Below the pieces are notes generated by a model. The model searched no databases, was not told the DNA's origin, and saw only the letters and a list, made by a program, of their open reading frames with translations. The position numbers and the translations under genes are program-made. 64,000 nt of DNA, taken from Fibrobacter succinogenes (GTDB lineage Bacteria; Fibrobacterota; Fibrobacteria; Fibrobacterales; Fibrobacteraceae). Below are positions 36,564 through 45,724 of the stretch, in pieces (the first letter of the stretch is position 1; the number at the start of each line of letters is the position of its first letter). The DNA lies in the NCBI RefSeq assembly GCF_902779965.1, contig NZ_CACZDK010000017.1:143086-207085 (forward strand). Reading direction: 5' to 3'.

Positions 36564-39500
36564 ATGAATACACTTATAAGAAACTTTGTCCAGTCGGTAC
36601 TTTTCTCCGCCCTTGTATCCTTGTCCCTGGCCGACGAGCCCGAGCAAATCAGCCAGCCGAGGTATGATGATCATGACGTTCATTACGGCCTTCCGGGATG
36701 GGAAACGGATATGGACTATGCCGGCAATAGCGCCGTGCTTCCGCAACAGGGAGCGTTCCTTCATGTCTCGCTGAAAAACCCCCGCTATACGTCGCTGAAA
36801 ATGAAGTACGCGGGCGAGGAATACGACGAGGTTACCGTGACCAGCACGGGACGCGTGTATTTCGGACATTTGCCCGATGGTTACGATGTCTCGGAAGAGG
36901 CCCGCGGACGGATACCCTATTTCGACCCGAACTCGAAACCGATGCGGCCCGTGCCAGGTTCATCTGACGTGCGTGTGCGTTGGAAGAACTTCTTCCCCGA
37001 AACCGGCTATGCCGTTTTGGAAATAGGTCCTTTCAGAATAGACGGGTTTGACAACAATGTGTCGTATCAGGTATTCCTGTATACCGATGGCGAAATCCAG
37101 TTCCAGCCGTGGGTGAACTGGGGGGCGAATGCCGCGTATACGTTCTACCAGCAATATGAACATCCTCTACTGGATCGTTTGTATTCCCGTAATATTGTAA
37201 ATCCGGTCCTCTACAATGGCGGTCATTTGATAAGGTCCGATTACAAGATCATGACTCGCTCTACTGCGGAACCGATCCTGTATAACGGGCAGTTGCGCCC
37301 GGGGTGGATTGCCAAGTCGTTCGAAGGCAAGAACGTCATCTTCAATCAGGGAACGTCCGGTGTCGAGGTGTATTTCGGTACGGAAAACGCGGCCGGTGGC
37401 CTCTTTGCCTACGACCATTCCCGTGAACACCCCATTGTCGGGAGTTTCAACTATGTGTCCGTGGAGGCGTATTCGATTTCCTATGGAACGGGCAATACGG
37501 CCGAGAGTGCTGTTCCTGTATTCTTCTGGTATTTCGGTACGGATAACGGGGACTTGATAAAGGATGCGCATACCGCCAACTATCCCTATTTCCGTGATGG
37601 TTTCCATCTTGAACAGCGTTGGCCGGTTGTTGCTCAGGAAAACTTGTACAGGGATGGATATTACCGTCCGACTGTTGCTGCGGGTGATTCTGTTCCGTAT
37701 CAGAACAAGTTCGGTTACTCCAATAGCCATGCCGTGATTTGGCCCGCTGCCTATATGGATTCCTGGAGGGTTCGTACTGACGGCCGCCTTCCGGAAACGA
37801 AGGCCGTTGCGTTCAAGTTCCAGACCTGGGACGTCGCAAAGAATCGAGCGATTGTTTTCAGGACTATCAAGTATGGCCTGCGCCAGTCGCGTTCCGTGCA
37901 GTTCCTGCCTCCGGTAACGCATACGCTCTCTTTCGCGTCTGACGGTCTTAGCTACATGAAGGGTGTCAATTTCAGCGGAAAGCTCCCGTACGAATTCGTT
38001 GACGGAGCTAGCCTTTCCGCCAAGATTGTTCCCGCCCCGGGCGATACGATTGAGGAAGTCTTGCTTAACAATGTCTCGTTCTATAGGTTGGACGGTACTG
38101 TTCCGCAGAATGTGAATGTAGTCCCTGTCGGTGACGGTACTGTGGACGTGAATCTTACCGACCTGACTTTTGATGTACACGTGACCGTAAGTTCCAAGAA
38201 ATGCGGTACCAGGGTTTTGCCTGCAGTTAATCCGTCCTACGTTAAGACCGAGGTGTTCATCGATCCCACGGATGCGTCGAGAAAGCTTGAATCGTACGCG
38301 GTGAAGGATGGTCTTGGCCGAGTTGTTCAGACACAGACTAATCTCGGTAACGGAAATTTCAACGTGAACGCAACATATCTGGACGACTTCGATAATGTCG
38401 AGTTTGCCCCGTTGTCGTATCTTTCTCCCAAGAACTCGTTTGCCTATGAGGACATGTACTGCAAGCAGTGCATAGTGAAATCCTCGGCTTATTACAATGG
38501 CGACGACGACTTGGACAAACAGCAGGCCTTTGGTGTCCCGTATGCCAAGGAAGACCGTCATTACGGAGAGGCCAACGGCGTGACTAATGACGTTTCCGGC
38601 TTGGCAGAAGCATCGTATGCTTTGAGCCAGAATTCCGCAATGCAGTGGGTCATTCCGCTGAAGACTCCTGATGTTTCTAATTTCGTCGTTGAAAATCAGC
38701 TCGAGGCCGATGTTCTGACGGAAAAATATCATACAGCGCAGAAGAATATAGTCGATGATAATTCCAGTGTTGAAAACTGGACCGAATATAACTACAAGCT
38801 TGTCGTGAACCGTTCGGCTGAGGGCGTGTTTACTCAGGAAATATATGATGCTAACGGCAATATCTTGTATGTTTGGGCCAAGTCCGGCGACCATGTTGTA
38901 ATCTCGAGGACGAATTACAATGCGGACAACCAGGTTGTGTCCACGGATATTTCTGTGGATAACAGCCCGTACATCCTGGCAACGACCTATACCTACGATG
39001 CTGTTGGTCGCGTCAAGACTGTTACGACGCCCGACAAGGGAACTGTCGTAAGTATGTATGATGCTGATGGCAATATGCGTTTCACTCGTGGCGCACGTCA
39101 GCAAGCTTTATCCGAGAAACTAGGTTGTAGCGGCAATTACTTCTCCACGGTTGAGTATGATGCTAAAGGTAGGGTGACGAAGACCGGTGAAGTTCATTGT
39201 GGGCATTCTTTTTCGGATTCTGTTACTGCCGTTCCTGATAGCAAGTTGTATATTCTTTCGGAGAAGTTTTACGGAAAGCCGACTGTAGCTGAACTTTTGT
39301 CCACGCATGTGACAACTGATACGGACCTGTTGCAGAATATCCTCGATTCGATGGAAGGGATTCTTCCGAATGACGTGGGTGCGGTTGTGTCCTATGATGG
39401 TAGCCGTGTGCGTTCCGATGCGATGATTAGGGCGAATAGTCTCAAGATGTCCTCATACAATCGTCTAGGGCAAAAAGTCAAGCAATGGACTATCTATGGC

Positions 39501-41786
39501 GTAGATGGAGCTCCTGCAACGCAGGCGTCCTTTAGCTACAATACATCTGGTGAACTATTCTCCACAGAGACCGCAGAATGGAAAAATGGTTCATGGAGTA
39601 GAATTTCTAATTTGGTTAATGATTATGATGAATTAGGTCGATTGAAATCGGTTCTTGAAAATGGTGATAGTCTTATGCGAGTTGACTATACTGTAGCAGG
39701 GACTCTCTTGAAAAAAGTGTTCTTTGATAAAGGTAGCCTTGTTTACAACATGACTTATGCAAAGGATATTTATGGTCGTACAACTCGCGTAGATTACAAA
39801 GACGCTTCTGATAAGATTTTGTATTCTGAAACAGCGATGTATCCATCAGTTGTCTCTAGTCGTCTCGCCATTGCGCAGCACGTATGGGATGGCTTCAGTT
39901 CTATCGAAAGTTACACATATGATAAGCAGGGGCATCTTACTGGCTATGAGTCTGATAATGCTTTGATTGGTAGTGGGGCCTATGGTTATGATGGACTTGG
40001 TCGGCTTACGTCAAAGCAGGAGGGCGATACCTCGGTTTCCTATATTTACAATAATGCCCTGTTTAGGCCGTTGGCAATGAATGTGAATGGCGGGGCTACA
40101 ACCGCATATTATGTTTATGATCCGTCAGGTAATGTGTGGATTGACAAAAATTCCAAGAACACATATACGATAAATGCACTTGGGCTTCCGAGTAAGGTGA
40201 GATTGTTCTCCGATGAACCTGTGGTTACGTTTGATCAAGTCAATAGCATGGATAATCTCAATGGTGAAATCGGTCATACGGACATGGCTTACGACGAGGG
40301 GGGGGTGCGAATCTGGACAAAGTTTGTCGTTGGCGCACCGTTCCACAAAACTGAAGTGACGTATCCGGGAGTCGGTCAATATACGTATTCTGGTCAGTAT
40401 CGTTCGGATAATCTTGAACTTACTCGCATTGAACTACTTGGTGGCGGATTCCGTATGGGATTGAACGGAGAGGCTTTGTTCCCGATTAAGGATTTACAGG
40501 GAAGTATTCGCGGTTATGTGAATAAGTCCGGTCTCAGGAGTGCCTTTGGATATCGTCCTTACGGAACAACTGTTGCTCTTGGTCGTTACAATTCTGATAG
40601 CGATGAACGTTGGCAGGGTAAGAAGTTTGATGAGGAACATGACAAGTACTATTTCGGTGCTCGTTATTATGACCCGTTCTTCGGAATGTGGATGAGTCCG
40701 GATCCTGCAGGACAGTTTGCGAATCCGTATAGCTATGGTGGCGACCCTCTGAACTACATTGACCCGACAGGCATGTGGGCTCTTGGTCTAGGTCTTGTTA
40801 TTGGCTACGATAGTAATCATGGTTGGAGTATTGGTGTAGGGGCTGCTGCTGAAATTGGTGATATTGGCATTGATGCATCCTTCAGTTTCAATCAGGATGG
40901 TTCAAAGTCTTTCAATTTAAGCGCGAATGCTAGCATTCCTGTGTTCAATACTGGTTTGTGGCTGAATGCGGGGCTTGGCTTCAACTTGAATTCCTATACG
41001 GGAGCTTCGTTCAGTCGTAGTGCCGGTGTATGCTATGGTGCTTCTAGCGCTGCTTGCGCTGGTGTGGAAGTTGGACAGGGCTTCAGCTGGGATCGTAGCG
41101 GTGGATTTAACGGCATGACTGTCTATGCGGAAGCCTATGTGACTTATGCGGGAGTACGAACCTCTGTTGGCTATGAACACGGATTCTTCGGTGCTGAAGG
41201 ACGCGGCTTGTATGCTGGAATAGGCGGCTATGGCCTGCATGCGGAATTGTCGCAGAATGGAGGTGCTAGTTGGGGATTTAGTAAGCAGTTTAATGCGTTG
41301 AAATATGAAAGAAGGGAATCGATGGATTATACAAACATTGATTTGCTTGGATTTAATGTGTTTTTTGAAACCGATTTATGGGTTGATGGAATGTGGACTG
41401 ATGACGAGAATTTGAGATATCATTTGAATCATATTCCTAATGATAACGATGACAAGTTGTTTTCATTTGGTGCTCATGGAAATCAATATGTACTTGGTGC
41501 TACGGTGGAAGGCAAAACTATAATGACCCCTGAAGAATTTGCAAAAAGATTAAAAAATAAGGAATTCTACTATAAAGGGGAAGCGACAATTAAATTGTAT
41601 TCATGTGAAACGGGTAAGGGTGGAAAAAACTCATTTGCACAGAAATTAGCTAATGAAATGGGAGTTACCGTAATTGCTCCTACGACAAAAGTTCATTTTA
41701 AAGATGTGGGTGATGGTAAAAGTTCAGCTACGCTCAAAAATCATGGAAAATGGAAAACTTTTAAGCCTCAACCTGTAAAAAAATAA
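36564..41786 (+). CDS. Rhs-repeat protein with C-terminal toxin-like module
   Basis: A 1740-residue secreted protein: signal peptide (to about residue 23, LSLADEPEQ), a beta-rich region (25-560), YD repeats (YTYDAVGRVKTV at 809, YDELGRLKS, YDKQGHLTGYES, YGYDGLGRLTS) and the Rhs core (RWQGKKFDEEHDKYYFGARYY...DPFFGMWMSPDP at about 1350-1382, ending YIDPTGMW at about 1401). A Gly-rich beta region follows (1402-1585), then a terminal module (about 1590-1740) with FSFGAHGN (H1638) and IKLYSCETG (C1681), the HG...xC layout of clan CD cysteine peptidases. The 3' part is clearly AT-richer, as in swapped Rhs tips. No partner immunity gene follows; an IS element begins 55 nt downstream. AGGAGAG precedes the ATG. 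Confidence 0.8.
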   Translation: MNTLIRNFVQSVLFSALVSLSLADEPEQISQPRYDDHDVHYGLPGWETDMDYAGNSAVLPQQGAFLHVSLKNPRYTSLKMKYAGEEYDEVTVTSTGRVYFGHLPDGYDVSEEARGRIPYFDPNSKPMRPVPGSSDVRVRWKNFFPETGYAVLEIGPFRIDGFDNNVSYQVFLYTDGEIQFQPWVNWGANAAYTFYQQYEHPLLDRLYSRNIVNPVLYNGGHLIRSDYKIMTRSTAEPILYNGQLRPGWIAKSFEGKNVIFNQGTSGVEVYFGTENAAGGLFAYDHSREHPIVGSFNYVSVEAYSISYGTGNTAESAVPVFFWYFGTDNGDLIKDAHTANYPYFRDGFHLEQRWPVVAQENLYRDGYYRPTVAAGDSVPYQNKFGYSNSHAVIWPAAYMDSWRVRTDGRLPETKAVAFKFQTWDVAKNRAIVFRTIKYGLRQSRSVQFLPPVTHTLSFASDGLSYMKGVNFSGKLPYEFVDGASLSAKIVPAPGDTIEEVLLNNVSFYRLDGTVPQNVNVVPVGDGTVDVNLTDLTFDVHVTVSSKKCGTRVLPAVNPSYVKTEVFIDPTDASRKLESYAVKDGLGRVVQTQTNLGNGNFNVNATYLDDFDNVEFAPLSYLSPKNSFAYEDMYCKQCIVKSSAYYNGDDDLDKQQAFGVPYAKEDRHYGEANGVTNDVSGLAEASYALSQNSAMQWVIPLKTPDVSNFVVENQLEADVLTEKYHTAQKNIVDDNSSVENWTEYNYKLVVNRSAEGVFTQEIYDANGNILYVWAKSGDHVVISRTNYNADNQVVSTDISVDNSPYILATTYTYDAVGRVKTVTTPDKGTVVSMYDADGNMRFTRGARQQALSEKLGCSGNYFSTVEYDAKGRVTKTGEVHCGHSFSDSVTAVPDSKLYILSEKFYGKPTVAELLSTHVTTDTDLLQNILDSMEGILPNDVGAVVSYDGSRVRSDAMIRANSLKMSSYNRLGQKVKQWTIYGVDGAPATQASFSYNTSGELFSTETAEWKNGSWSRISNLVNDYDELGRLKSVLENGDSLMRVDYTVAGTLLKKVFFDKGSLVYNMTYAKDIYGRTTRVDYKDASDKILYSETAMYPSVVSSRLAIAQHVWDGFSSIESYTYDKQGHLTGYESDNALIGSGAYGYDGLGRLTSKQEGDTSVSYIYNNALFRPLAMNVNGGATTAYYVYDPSGNVWIDKNSKNTYTINALGLPSKVRLFSDEPVVTFDQVNSMDNLNGEIGHTDMAYDEGGVRIWTKFVVGAPFHKTEVTYPGVGQYTYSGQYRSDNLELTRIELLGGGFRMGLNGEALFPIKDLQGSIRGYVNKSGLRSAFGYRPYGTTVALGRYNSDSDERWQGKKFDEEHDKYYFGARYYDPFFGMWMSPDPAGQFANPYSYGGDPLNYIDPTGMWALGLGLVIGYDSNHGWSIGVGAAAEIGDIGIDASFSFNQDGSKSFNLSANASIPVFNTGLWLNAGLGFNLNSYTGASFSRSAGVCYGASSAACAGVEVGQGFSWDRSGGFNGMTVYAEAYVTYAGVRTSVGYEHGFFGAEGRGLYAGIGGYGLHAELSQNGGASWGFSKQFNALKYERRESMDYTNIDLLGFNVFFETDLWVDGMWTDDENLRYHLNHIPNDNDDKLFSFGAHGNQYVLGATVEGKTIMTPEEFAKRLKNKEFYYKGEATIKLYSCETGKGGKNSFAQKLANEMGVTVIAPTTKVHFKDVGDGKSSATLKNHGKWKTFKPQPVKK

Positions 41787-41849
41787 GTTATGGAACACAT
41801 CCATCCTAAATAAAAATTGAATCGAATAAAACCGCCGTTTTGATGTGAA

Positions 41850-41881
41850 CCCCGAAAGTTGGACACAACTTTCGGGGTTTT
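41850..41881 (+). terminator. Hairpin inside the IS3 left end
   Basis: A perfect 11-bp stem CCCCGAAAGTT/AACTTTCGGGG with a GGACAC loop and four T. It would stop transcripts entering the IS from the upstream Rhs gene, limiting transposase expression. Confidence 0.7.
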
Positions 41882-41882
41882 C

Positions 41883-42395
41883 ATGTATAAGAAACACACA
41901 GAAAATGAATGGACAGCCGCTCTAGAGCTTTACCAAAAGTATTATGGGCCAGCACAAATTTCTAGACAGACAGGAATACCAAAACGCCAGATTGAGCGAA
42001 GAATCCAGCAATATCGCGACACGGGAGTGTGGCTGGTCGAAAGGAAGCCTTATACCAGGTCCACGCCTGCATTGAAACGGATGGCTGTTGACGCAGTGCT
42101 CAAGCATAGACTATCTTATGGCGAAACCACCATAAGATACGGCATAAGCTTCAGCTGCCTGCAATCCTGGCTTCGCAAGTTCAGGCACGGCGGCCAAGAA
42201 GAACTTTTCGCCACAAGACCCAAAGGCAGGCCACCACAAATGGGACGTCCCAAGAAAGCTAGGAAGGAACCTCAGACAGAACTTGAAAAGGCTTTGAGGG
42301 AGCTCGAACTGCTCCGAGCCGAGAACGCCCTGTTAAAAAAAGTGAAAGCCTTAGTCGAGGAAAGAATCGCCCAAGAACAAGGGAATGGGCGATAG
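41883..42395 (+). CDS. IS3 OrfA (helix-turn-helix)
   Basis: 170 residues. N-terminal HTH modules (WTAALELYQKYYGPAQISRQTGIP; YGETTIRYGISFSCLQSWLRKF in description: two HTH units) bind the IS ends, and a leucine-zipper-type helix (LEKALRELELLRAENALLKK) near the end mediates multimerisation. The A7 slippery run at 42335-42341 lies in this helix region, where ribosomes shift to orfB. Start chosen at 41883; a leftward in-frame ATG at 41859 would lie inside the terminator hairpin. Confidence 0.8.
   Translation: MYKKHTENEWTAALELYQKYYGPAQISRQTGIPKRQIERRIQQYRDTGVWLVERKPYTRSTPALKRMAVDAVLKHRLSYGETTIRYGISFSCLQSWLRKFRHGGQEELFATRPKGRPPQMGRPKKARKEPQTELEKALRELELLRAENALLKKVKALVEERIAQEQGNGR
42335..42341 (+). 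promoter_or_regulatory. Programmed -1 frameshift site of the IS3 element
   Basis: TTA AAA AAA GTG in the orfA frame (AAAAAAA then G). A -1 shift here continues as KSESLSRGKNRPRTREWAI into orfB without a stop, giving the OrfAB transposase. Confidence 0.75.
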
Positions 42396-42451
42396 CCATC
42401 AACGAACTAAGGCAGGAATTTAGGCTTGAGGATCTCCTGACCCTCAAGGGT

Positions 42452-43231
42452 ATGGCTCGTTCCACCTTTTTCTACCACCTGCATCAAAAGCCGGACCGCT
42501 ACGCGGAGGAACGCAAGCGGATTAGAACTTTGCATGCCCTGCACAAGGGTCGCTACGGCTATCGCCGCATAACCGCCCAGCTGAGGAACGAAGGCTTCAA
42601 GATCAACCGTAAGACAGTGTACAGGCTCATGCGGGAACTCGGCCTGAAGAACGTGCGGAGGAAATGCAGGTACCGTTCCTACAAGGGCGAGGTCGGCAAG
42701 ACGGCTCCAAACAGGCTCAAGCGCAACTTCAACACGAAGGCGCCCAACAGGAAGTGGACTACCGACGTGACGCAGATAAACATCGGAGCGGACAAGTGCT
42801 ACCTGTCGCCAATATTCGACATGTACAACGGAGAAATCGTCAGCTACACAATATTGGACCATCCGGACCTGAAGATGGTCATGGACATGCTCGACAAGGC
42901 CTACGCCAAAGGGTATAAATGGAAGCGGCTGATACTCTACTCCGACCAGTGCTGGCACTACCAACATGCGAACTATCAGGCATCCCTGAAGGAACACTGG
43001 ATCATCCAGAGCATGAGCCGCAAGGGCAACTGCCTGGACAACGCCATGATGGAGAACTTCTTCGGGATAATGAAGTCGGAACTACTCTATCCGAATACCT
43101 TCAGGGACATGAACCACTTCAAGCAGGAACTGAGAAAATATATCGAATACTATAATAACGACCGGATAAAACTGCGTCTAAAAGGAATGAGCCCGGTACA
43201 ATACTGGACTCATAACTCAATTTTATCCTAA
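42452..43231 (+). CDS. IS3 OrfB (DDE transposase)
   Basis: 259 residues from the internal ATG, but open upstream to the slippery site, so the working form is the OrfAB fusion. The HTH_21-like segment (HALHKGRYGYRRITAQLRNEG) precedes an rve DDE core with TTDVTQIN (first D), LYSDQCWHYQH (second D) and NAMMENFFGIMKSELLY (E). The catalytic triad is intact. Confidence 0.85.
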   Translation: MARSTFFYHLHQKPDRYAEERKRIRTLHALHKGRYGYRRITAQLRNEGFKINRKTVYRLMRELGLKNVRRKCRYRSYKGEVGKTAPNRLKRNFNTKAPNRKWTTDVTQINIGADKCYLSPIFDMYNGEIVSYTILDHPDLKMVMDMLDKAYAKGYKWKRLILYSDQCWHYQHANYQASLKEHWIIQSMSRKGNCLDNAMMENFFGIMKSELLYPNTFRDMNHFKQELRKYIEYYNNDRIKLRLKGMSPVQYWTHNSILS

Positions 43232-43264
43232 CTTTAAACCGTTCAACTTTTTGGGGTCAGTTCA

Positions 43265-43357
43265 TTTTTGTTATGAATGCGGCATTTTTTTTGAAAATTC
43301 CAAAATTATGGGTGCTGATGCCGCTAGGGCGAAATTTTACATTGCTGCACAGTCTGC
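43265..43357. other. Spacer between two insertion sequences
   Basis: A 93-bp AT-rich stretch with no gene. It joins the right end of the IS3 element to the left end of the IS4-type element and may be what is left of the DNA that followed the Rhs gene. Confidence 0.4.
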
Positions 43358-44580
43358 TGTCCTAGAATCCCCGGCGGGAAAAGGCTTAGTTGACCGTGTG
43401 ACTCGGCATCGTCTGGAGGGGCAAACGGCTTCTGAAGCCAAATGTCAAGCGGGATTGAGCGGAACAGGTTAGGCCTGAGGGCCGTAACGAAACAGGAAAA
43501 GCCGAGCGACTTGAGTTTCAACTCCCTTCGATTGCTGTCCGAAACTTCCTTGAATTCCTTCAACAGGAGCATTGATATCATGGACGCATAGACCTGTATT
43601 TCCACGGCGTTCTGGGTGGTCCCCATGAAGGACTCGATTTCTATGTTCTGCTTCAGCGACTTGAATAAATTCTCCACCTCCCAGCGGGCCTTGTACAGCA
43701 GCACAACCGTTGATGCAGCCAGCGTGAACGAGTTTGTAAGGAACCGCATGTCCGTTTCCTTTCCGCGCACGAGGACTTTTGCCGTGACCAGCCGCAACTC
43801 GCTGCATTCCTTGCCGTCCTGGTTATGGAAAAAGACGTTCTGGTCGGAAACTAGCCCGTCAACATCGGGATGCCTGTATTCCTCCTTTACCTCGTACACC
43901 ATGTTCTTCTTAAGCCGCGTGACGAAAATGAGCTTCATGTCCGACATTTTTCGGAACCGGTCGAAACAGACGTAACCCCGGTCCATGAGCACGATCGAGC
44001 CAGAGAGCAGTTTCCATGCGAGGTCGTCCAGCATTCTCTCGAATACGGGGGCGTCATGCTCGCATCCTGCCGTCACCTGCACGACGGATGGAATCAGCCC
44101 GTCATGGTCCAGCAGCGTGTGGGCCTTGGCCGCCCATTTCCTGTGGTGGAACTTCGCCCAGTCGAAAAGCGACAGGCAGAGCGGTATGACGGTGGAATCG
44201 ATGCTGAACACCTTCCTCTTCAGCCTGTTCGGCTTGTGCTTGCCGTACAGTTTTTTCGAAAGCGTTGACGCATACGCTTCGAAGAACTCGCGGAATATCT
44301 CTGACGGACGATGGGCAAGGCAGTAGCCCAGATTTGAGCGCGATGGGACTCGTTCGATGCCGAGGTTCGGGAGAGACCCCCCGATCGTTTCCAGAGTCTT
44401 GACGGTGGGTTTCAACGAGTCCGACCTTGCAAGGCAGGCGAAAATCATGGTCGCAAGCAGGCTCCGGCAGGAAATCCCCTTGGCCCCGCGGTCTCCCTCG
44501 TACTTGTTCACGATGCTGTCGAACAGTTTCCAGTTCAGCAACTGTAGCACTTGTGTGAAAATTTGTGTATATTTAGGCAT
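43324..44580 (-). CDS. IS4-type DDE transposase
   Basis: 418 residues. N-terminal DUF4372-like region (MPKYTQIFTQVLQLLN...KYEGDRGAKG), then the IS4 DDE domain: FSIDSTVIPL (D), VLMDRGYVCFDRF (D) and YKARWEVENLFKSLKQN (Y-2-R-3-E-6-K type motif with E). The start at 44580 is chosen over 44631 because homology begins at MPKYTQ. The C-terminal tail from about GILGQQTV onward crosses the IS end. It appears intact. Confidence 0.85.
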   Translation of the reverse strand: MPKYTQIFTQVLQLLNWKLFDSIVNKYEGDRGAKGISCRSLLATMIFACLARSDSLKPTVKTLETIGGSLPNLGIERVPSRSNLGYCLAHRPSEIFREFFEAYASTLSKKLYGKHKPNRLKRKVFSIDSTVIPLCLSLFDWAKFHHRKWAAKAHTLLDHDGLIPSVVQVTAGCEHDAPVFERMLDDLAWKLLSGSIVLMDRGYVCFDRFRKMSDMKLIFVTRLKKNMVYEVKEEYRHPDVDGLVSDQNVFFHNQDGKECSELRLVTAKVLVRGKETDMRFLTNSFTLAASTVVLLYKARWEVENLFKSLKQNIEIESFMGTTQNAVEIQVYASMISMLLLKEFKEVSDSNRRELKLKSLGFSCFVTALRPNLFRSIPLDIWLQKPFAPPDDAESHGQLSLFPPGILGQQTVQQCKISP

Positions 44581-44675
44581 GTCGGTGTTTTTGTGTTTTT
44601 TTTCGCTAATAAAAAATTTTAGCAAAAACAACCGACACTTTTTATTTTTTACATTGTCTCTAGCTGTTTAGGACA
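43358..44675 (-). mobile_element. IS4-family insertion sequence
   Basis: About 1.3 kb. TGTCCTA at 43358-43364 faces TAGGACA at 44669-44675 as terminal repeat cores, with CAG outside each. One transposase gene runs leftward; its 3' end overlaps the left terminal repeat, so its last residues may come from flanking DNA. The exact ends are uncertain by a few bases. Confidence 0.65.
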
Positions 44676-44695
44676 ACTGTGGTTATGGAAATAAA

Positions 44696-45355
44696 ATGAT
44701 AAAAAAAATGTTTTTTTTTGTAGCGATTTTTGTTTTTGTGGCTTGTAAAAATGATTTAAAAATAGATCATTTTGTGGATGAACGTGATGGAAACGATTAT
44801 GAGATTGTTCAGATTGGCGATCGATTTTGGATGGCGGAAAACTTGAATTATAAAATGGATTCAAGTTGGTGTTATGATAATGAAGAAAAAAATTGTCAAA
44901 AATTTGGTCGCTTGTATCAATGGCGTGAGGCTATTAGTGCTTGCCCAGATGGTTGGATGTTGCCATCGTTTGATGATTTCTTTAGTCTCGTAAATTATGT
45001 TGACAGCGTTATGAATGGGAAAAAAAATGTTTTGGAAAGAGAATGTACATGGGCTTGTGGTCAATTAAGTGTTTCTGCAGGAAAATATTTAAAAACACAA
45101 GCAGAATGGATTGGATTAGGAAATGGAACTGATTTATTTGGTTTTTCCGCAAAACCCGCGGGATTCTTAAGTCAAGGTGATACTCAGAATCACTTTACTT
45201 GGATGAACGAAAAAACATTTTATTGGTCAACGAAAATTTCTGATTATGAAAAGAATCCTTTTATATTTCTGTTATCTAGTGATGATGTTGTTGATTTCTA
45301 CTCTGTTTCCCCTCGTTCAGGAGTTTCAATACGCTGTGTAAAGTCAAAAATTTAG
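44696..45355 (+). CDS. FISUMP-domain lipoprotein
   Basis: 219 residues with lipobox FVFVAC (Cys at 17) and an almost minimal FISUMP domain starting right after: DERDGNDYEIVQIGDRFWMAENL, CQKFGRLYQWREAI, CPDGWMLPSFDDFFSLV and the final VSIRCVKSKI. No Ser linker. AT-rich, and in the mosaic region next to the Rhs locus; a role as an immunity-like protein cannot be excluded. The 45356-45512 stretch behind it has no recognisable gene. Confidence 0.8.
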   Translation: MIKKMFFFVAIFVFVACKNDLKIDHFVDERDGNDYEIVQIGDRFWMAENLNYKMDSSWCYDNEEKNCQKFGRLYQWREAISACPDGWMLPSFDDFFSLVNYVDSVMNGKKNVLERECTWACGQLSVSAGKYLKTQAEWIGLGNGTDLFGFSAKPAGFLSQGDTQNHFTWMNEKTFYWSTKISDYEKNPFIFLLSSDDVVDFYSVSPRSGVSIRCVKSKI

Positions 45356-45512
45356 AAGCAATCTACGAAAATTGCGGTGGCGATCATTGTGCTCCAATTA
45401 TAACGAAAATATATGCAGAATGATACATCGCTTGGTATGCTGGCTGGAAATAAGTAAAGGATTTGATTTTTTTTATAATAGTCAATTGTATATTCTAATG
45501 ACGAACTGGTAA

Positions 45513-45680
45513 AGGCATCTTCTTCACAAGATGCCCTTTCTTTTTACTTTATTTTTCTAAATCTGTCTCCATGAACTTTATACGTAAGTACGAGTTGGTT
45601 CTTATTTGACTAGTAGTGTCAAGAATACCGAAATTCGCGACCTTCTGCAGGGAATGGCGGTTCAGTATGGCTTGATTCGA
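45513..45680 (+). pseudogene. Broken duplicate of the secretin gene's 5' end
   Basis: This matches 47111-47360 in order: a GGCATCTT/AAGATGCC hairpin, TTTTTACTTTATTTTTCTAA, the TAAATCTG promoter box (45558-45565), ATG (45571) and FIRKYELVL, then a stop (TGA). About 75 bp that encode the rest of the signal peptide are missing, and KNTEIRDLLQGMAVQYGL follows in a different frame before similarity ends. It is a 5' fragment, not a gene. Confidence 0.8.
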
Positions 45681-45724
45681 ACGTCTCAATTGACATCACT
45701 TAGTCCTTTTTATATATTCAAAAC

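Larger units (their letters stand above)
41841..43264 (+). mobile_element. IS3-family insertion sequence (IS150-like)
   Basis: About 1424 bp. Left end TGATGTGAACCCCGAAAGTT and right end (inward) TGAACTGACCCCAAAAAGTT are imperfect inverted repeats. Both flanks show TTT, compatible with a 3-bp target duplication. It carries orfA, a -1 frameshift site and orfB in the IS3 manner, and all reading frames are open, so it may be active. It lies 55 nt after the Rhs gene. Confidence 0.8.

Noticed and set aside
37167..39104. A leftward open frame opposite the Rhs gene
   Set aside because: It lies within the Rhs coding sequence and has no recognisable domain.
43251..43472. Small open frame spanning the two IS ends
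   Set aside because: It crosses the IS3 right end and the IS4-type left end, so it is a chance join.
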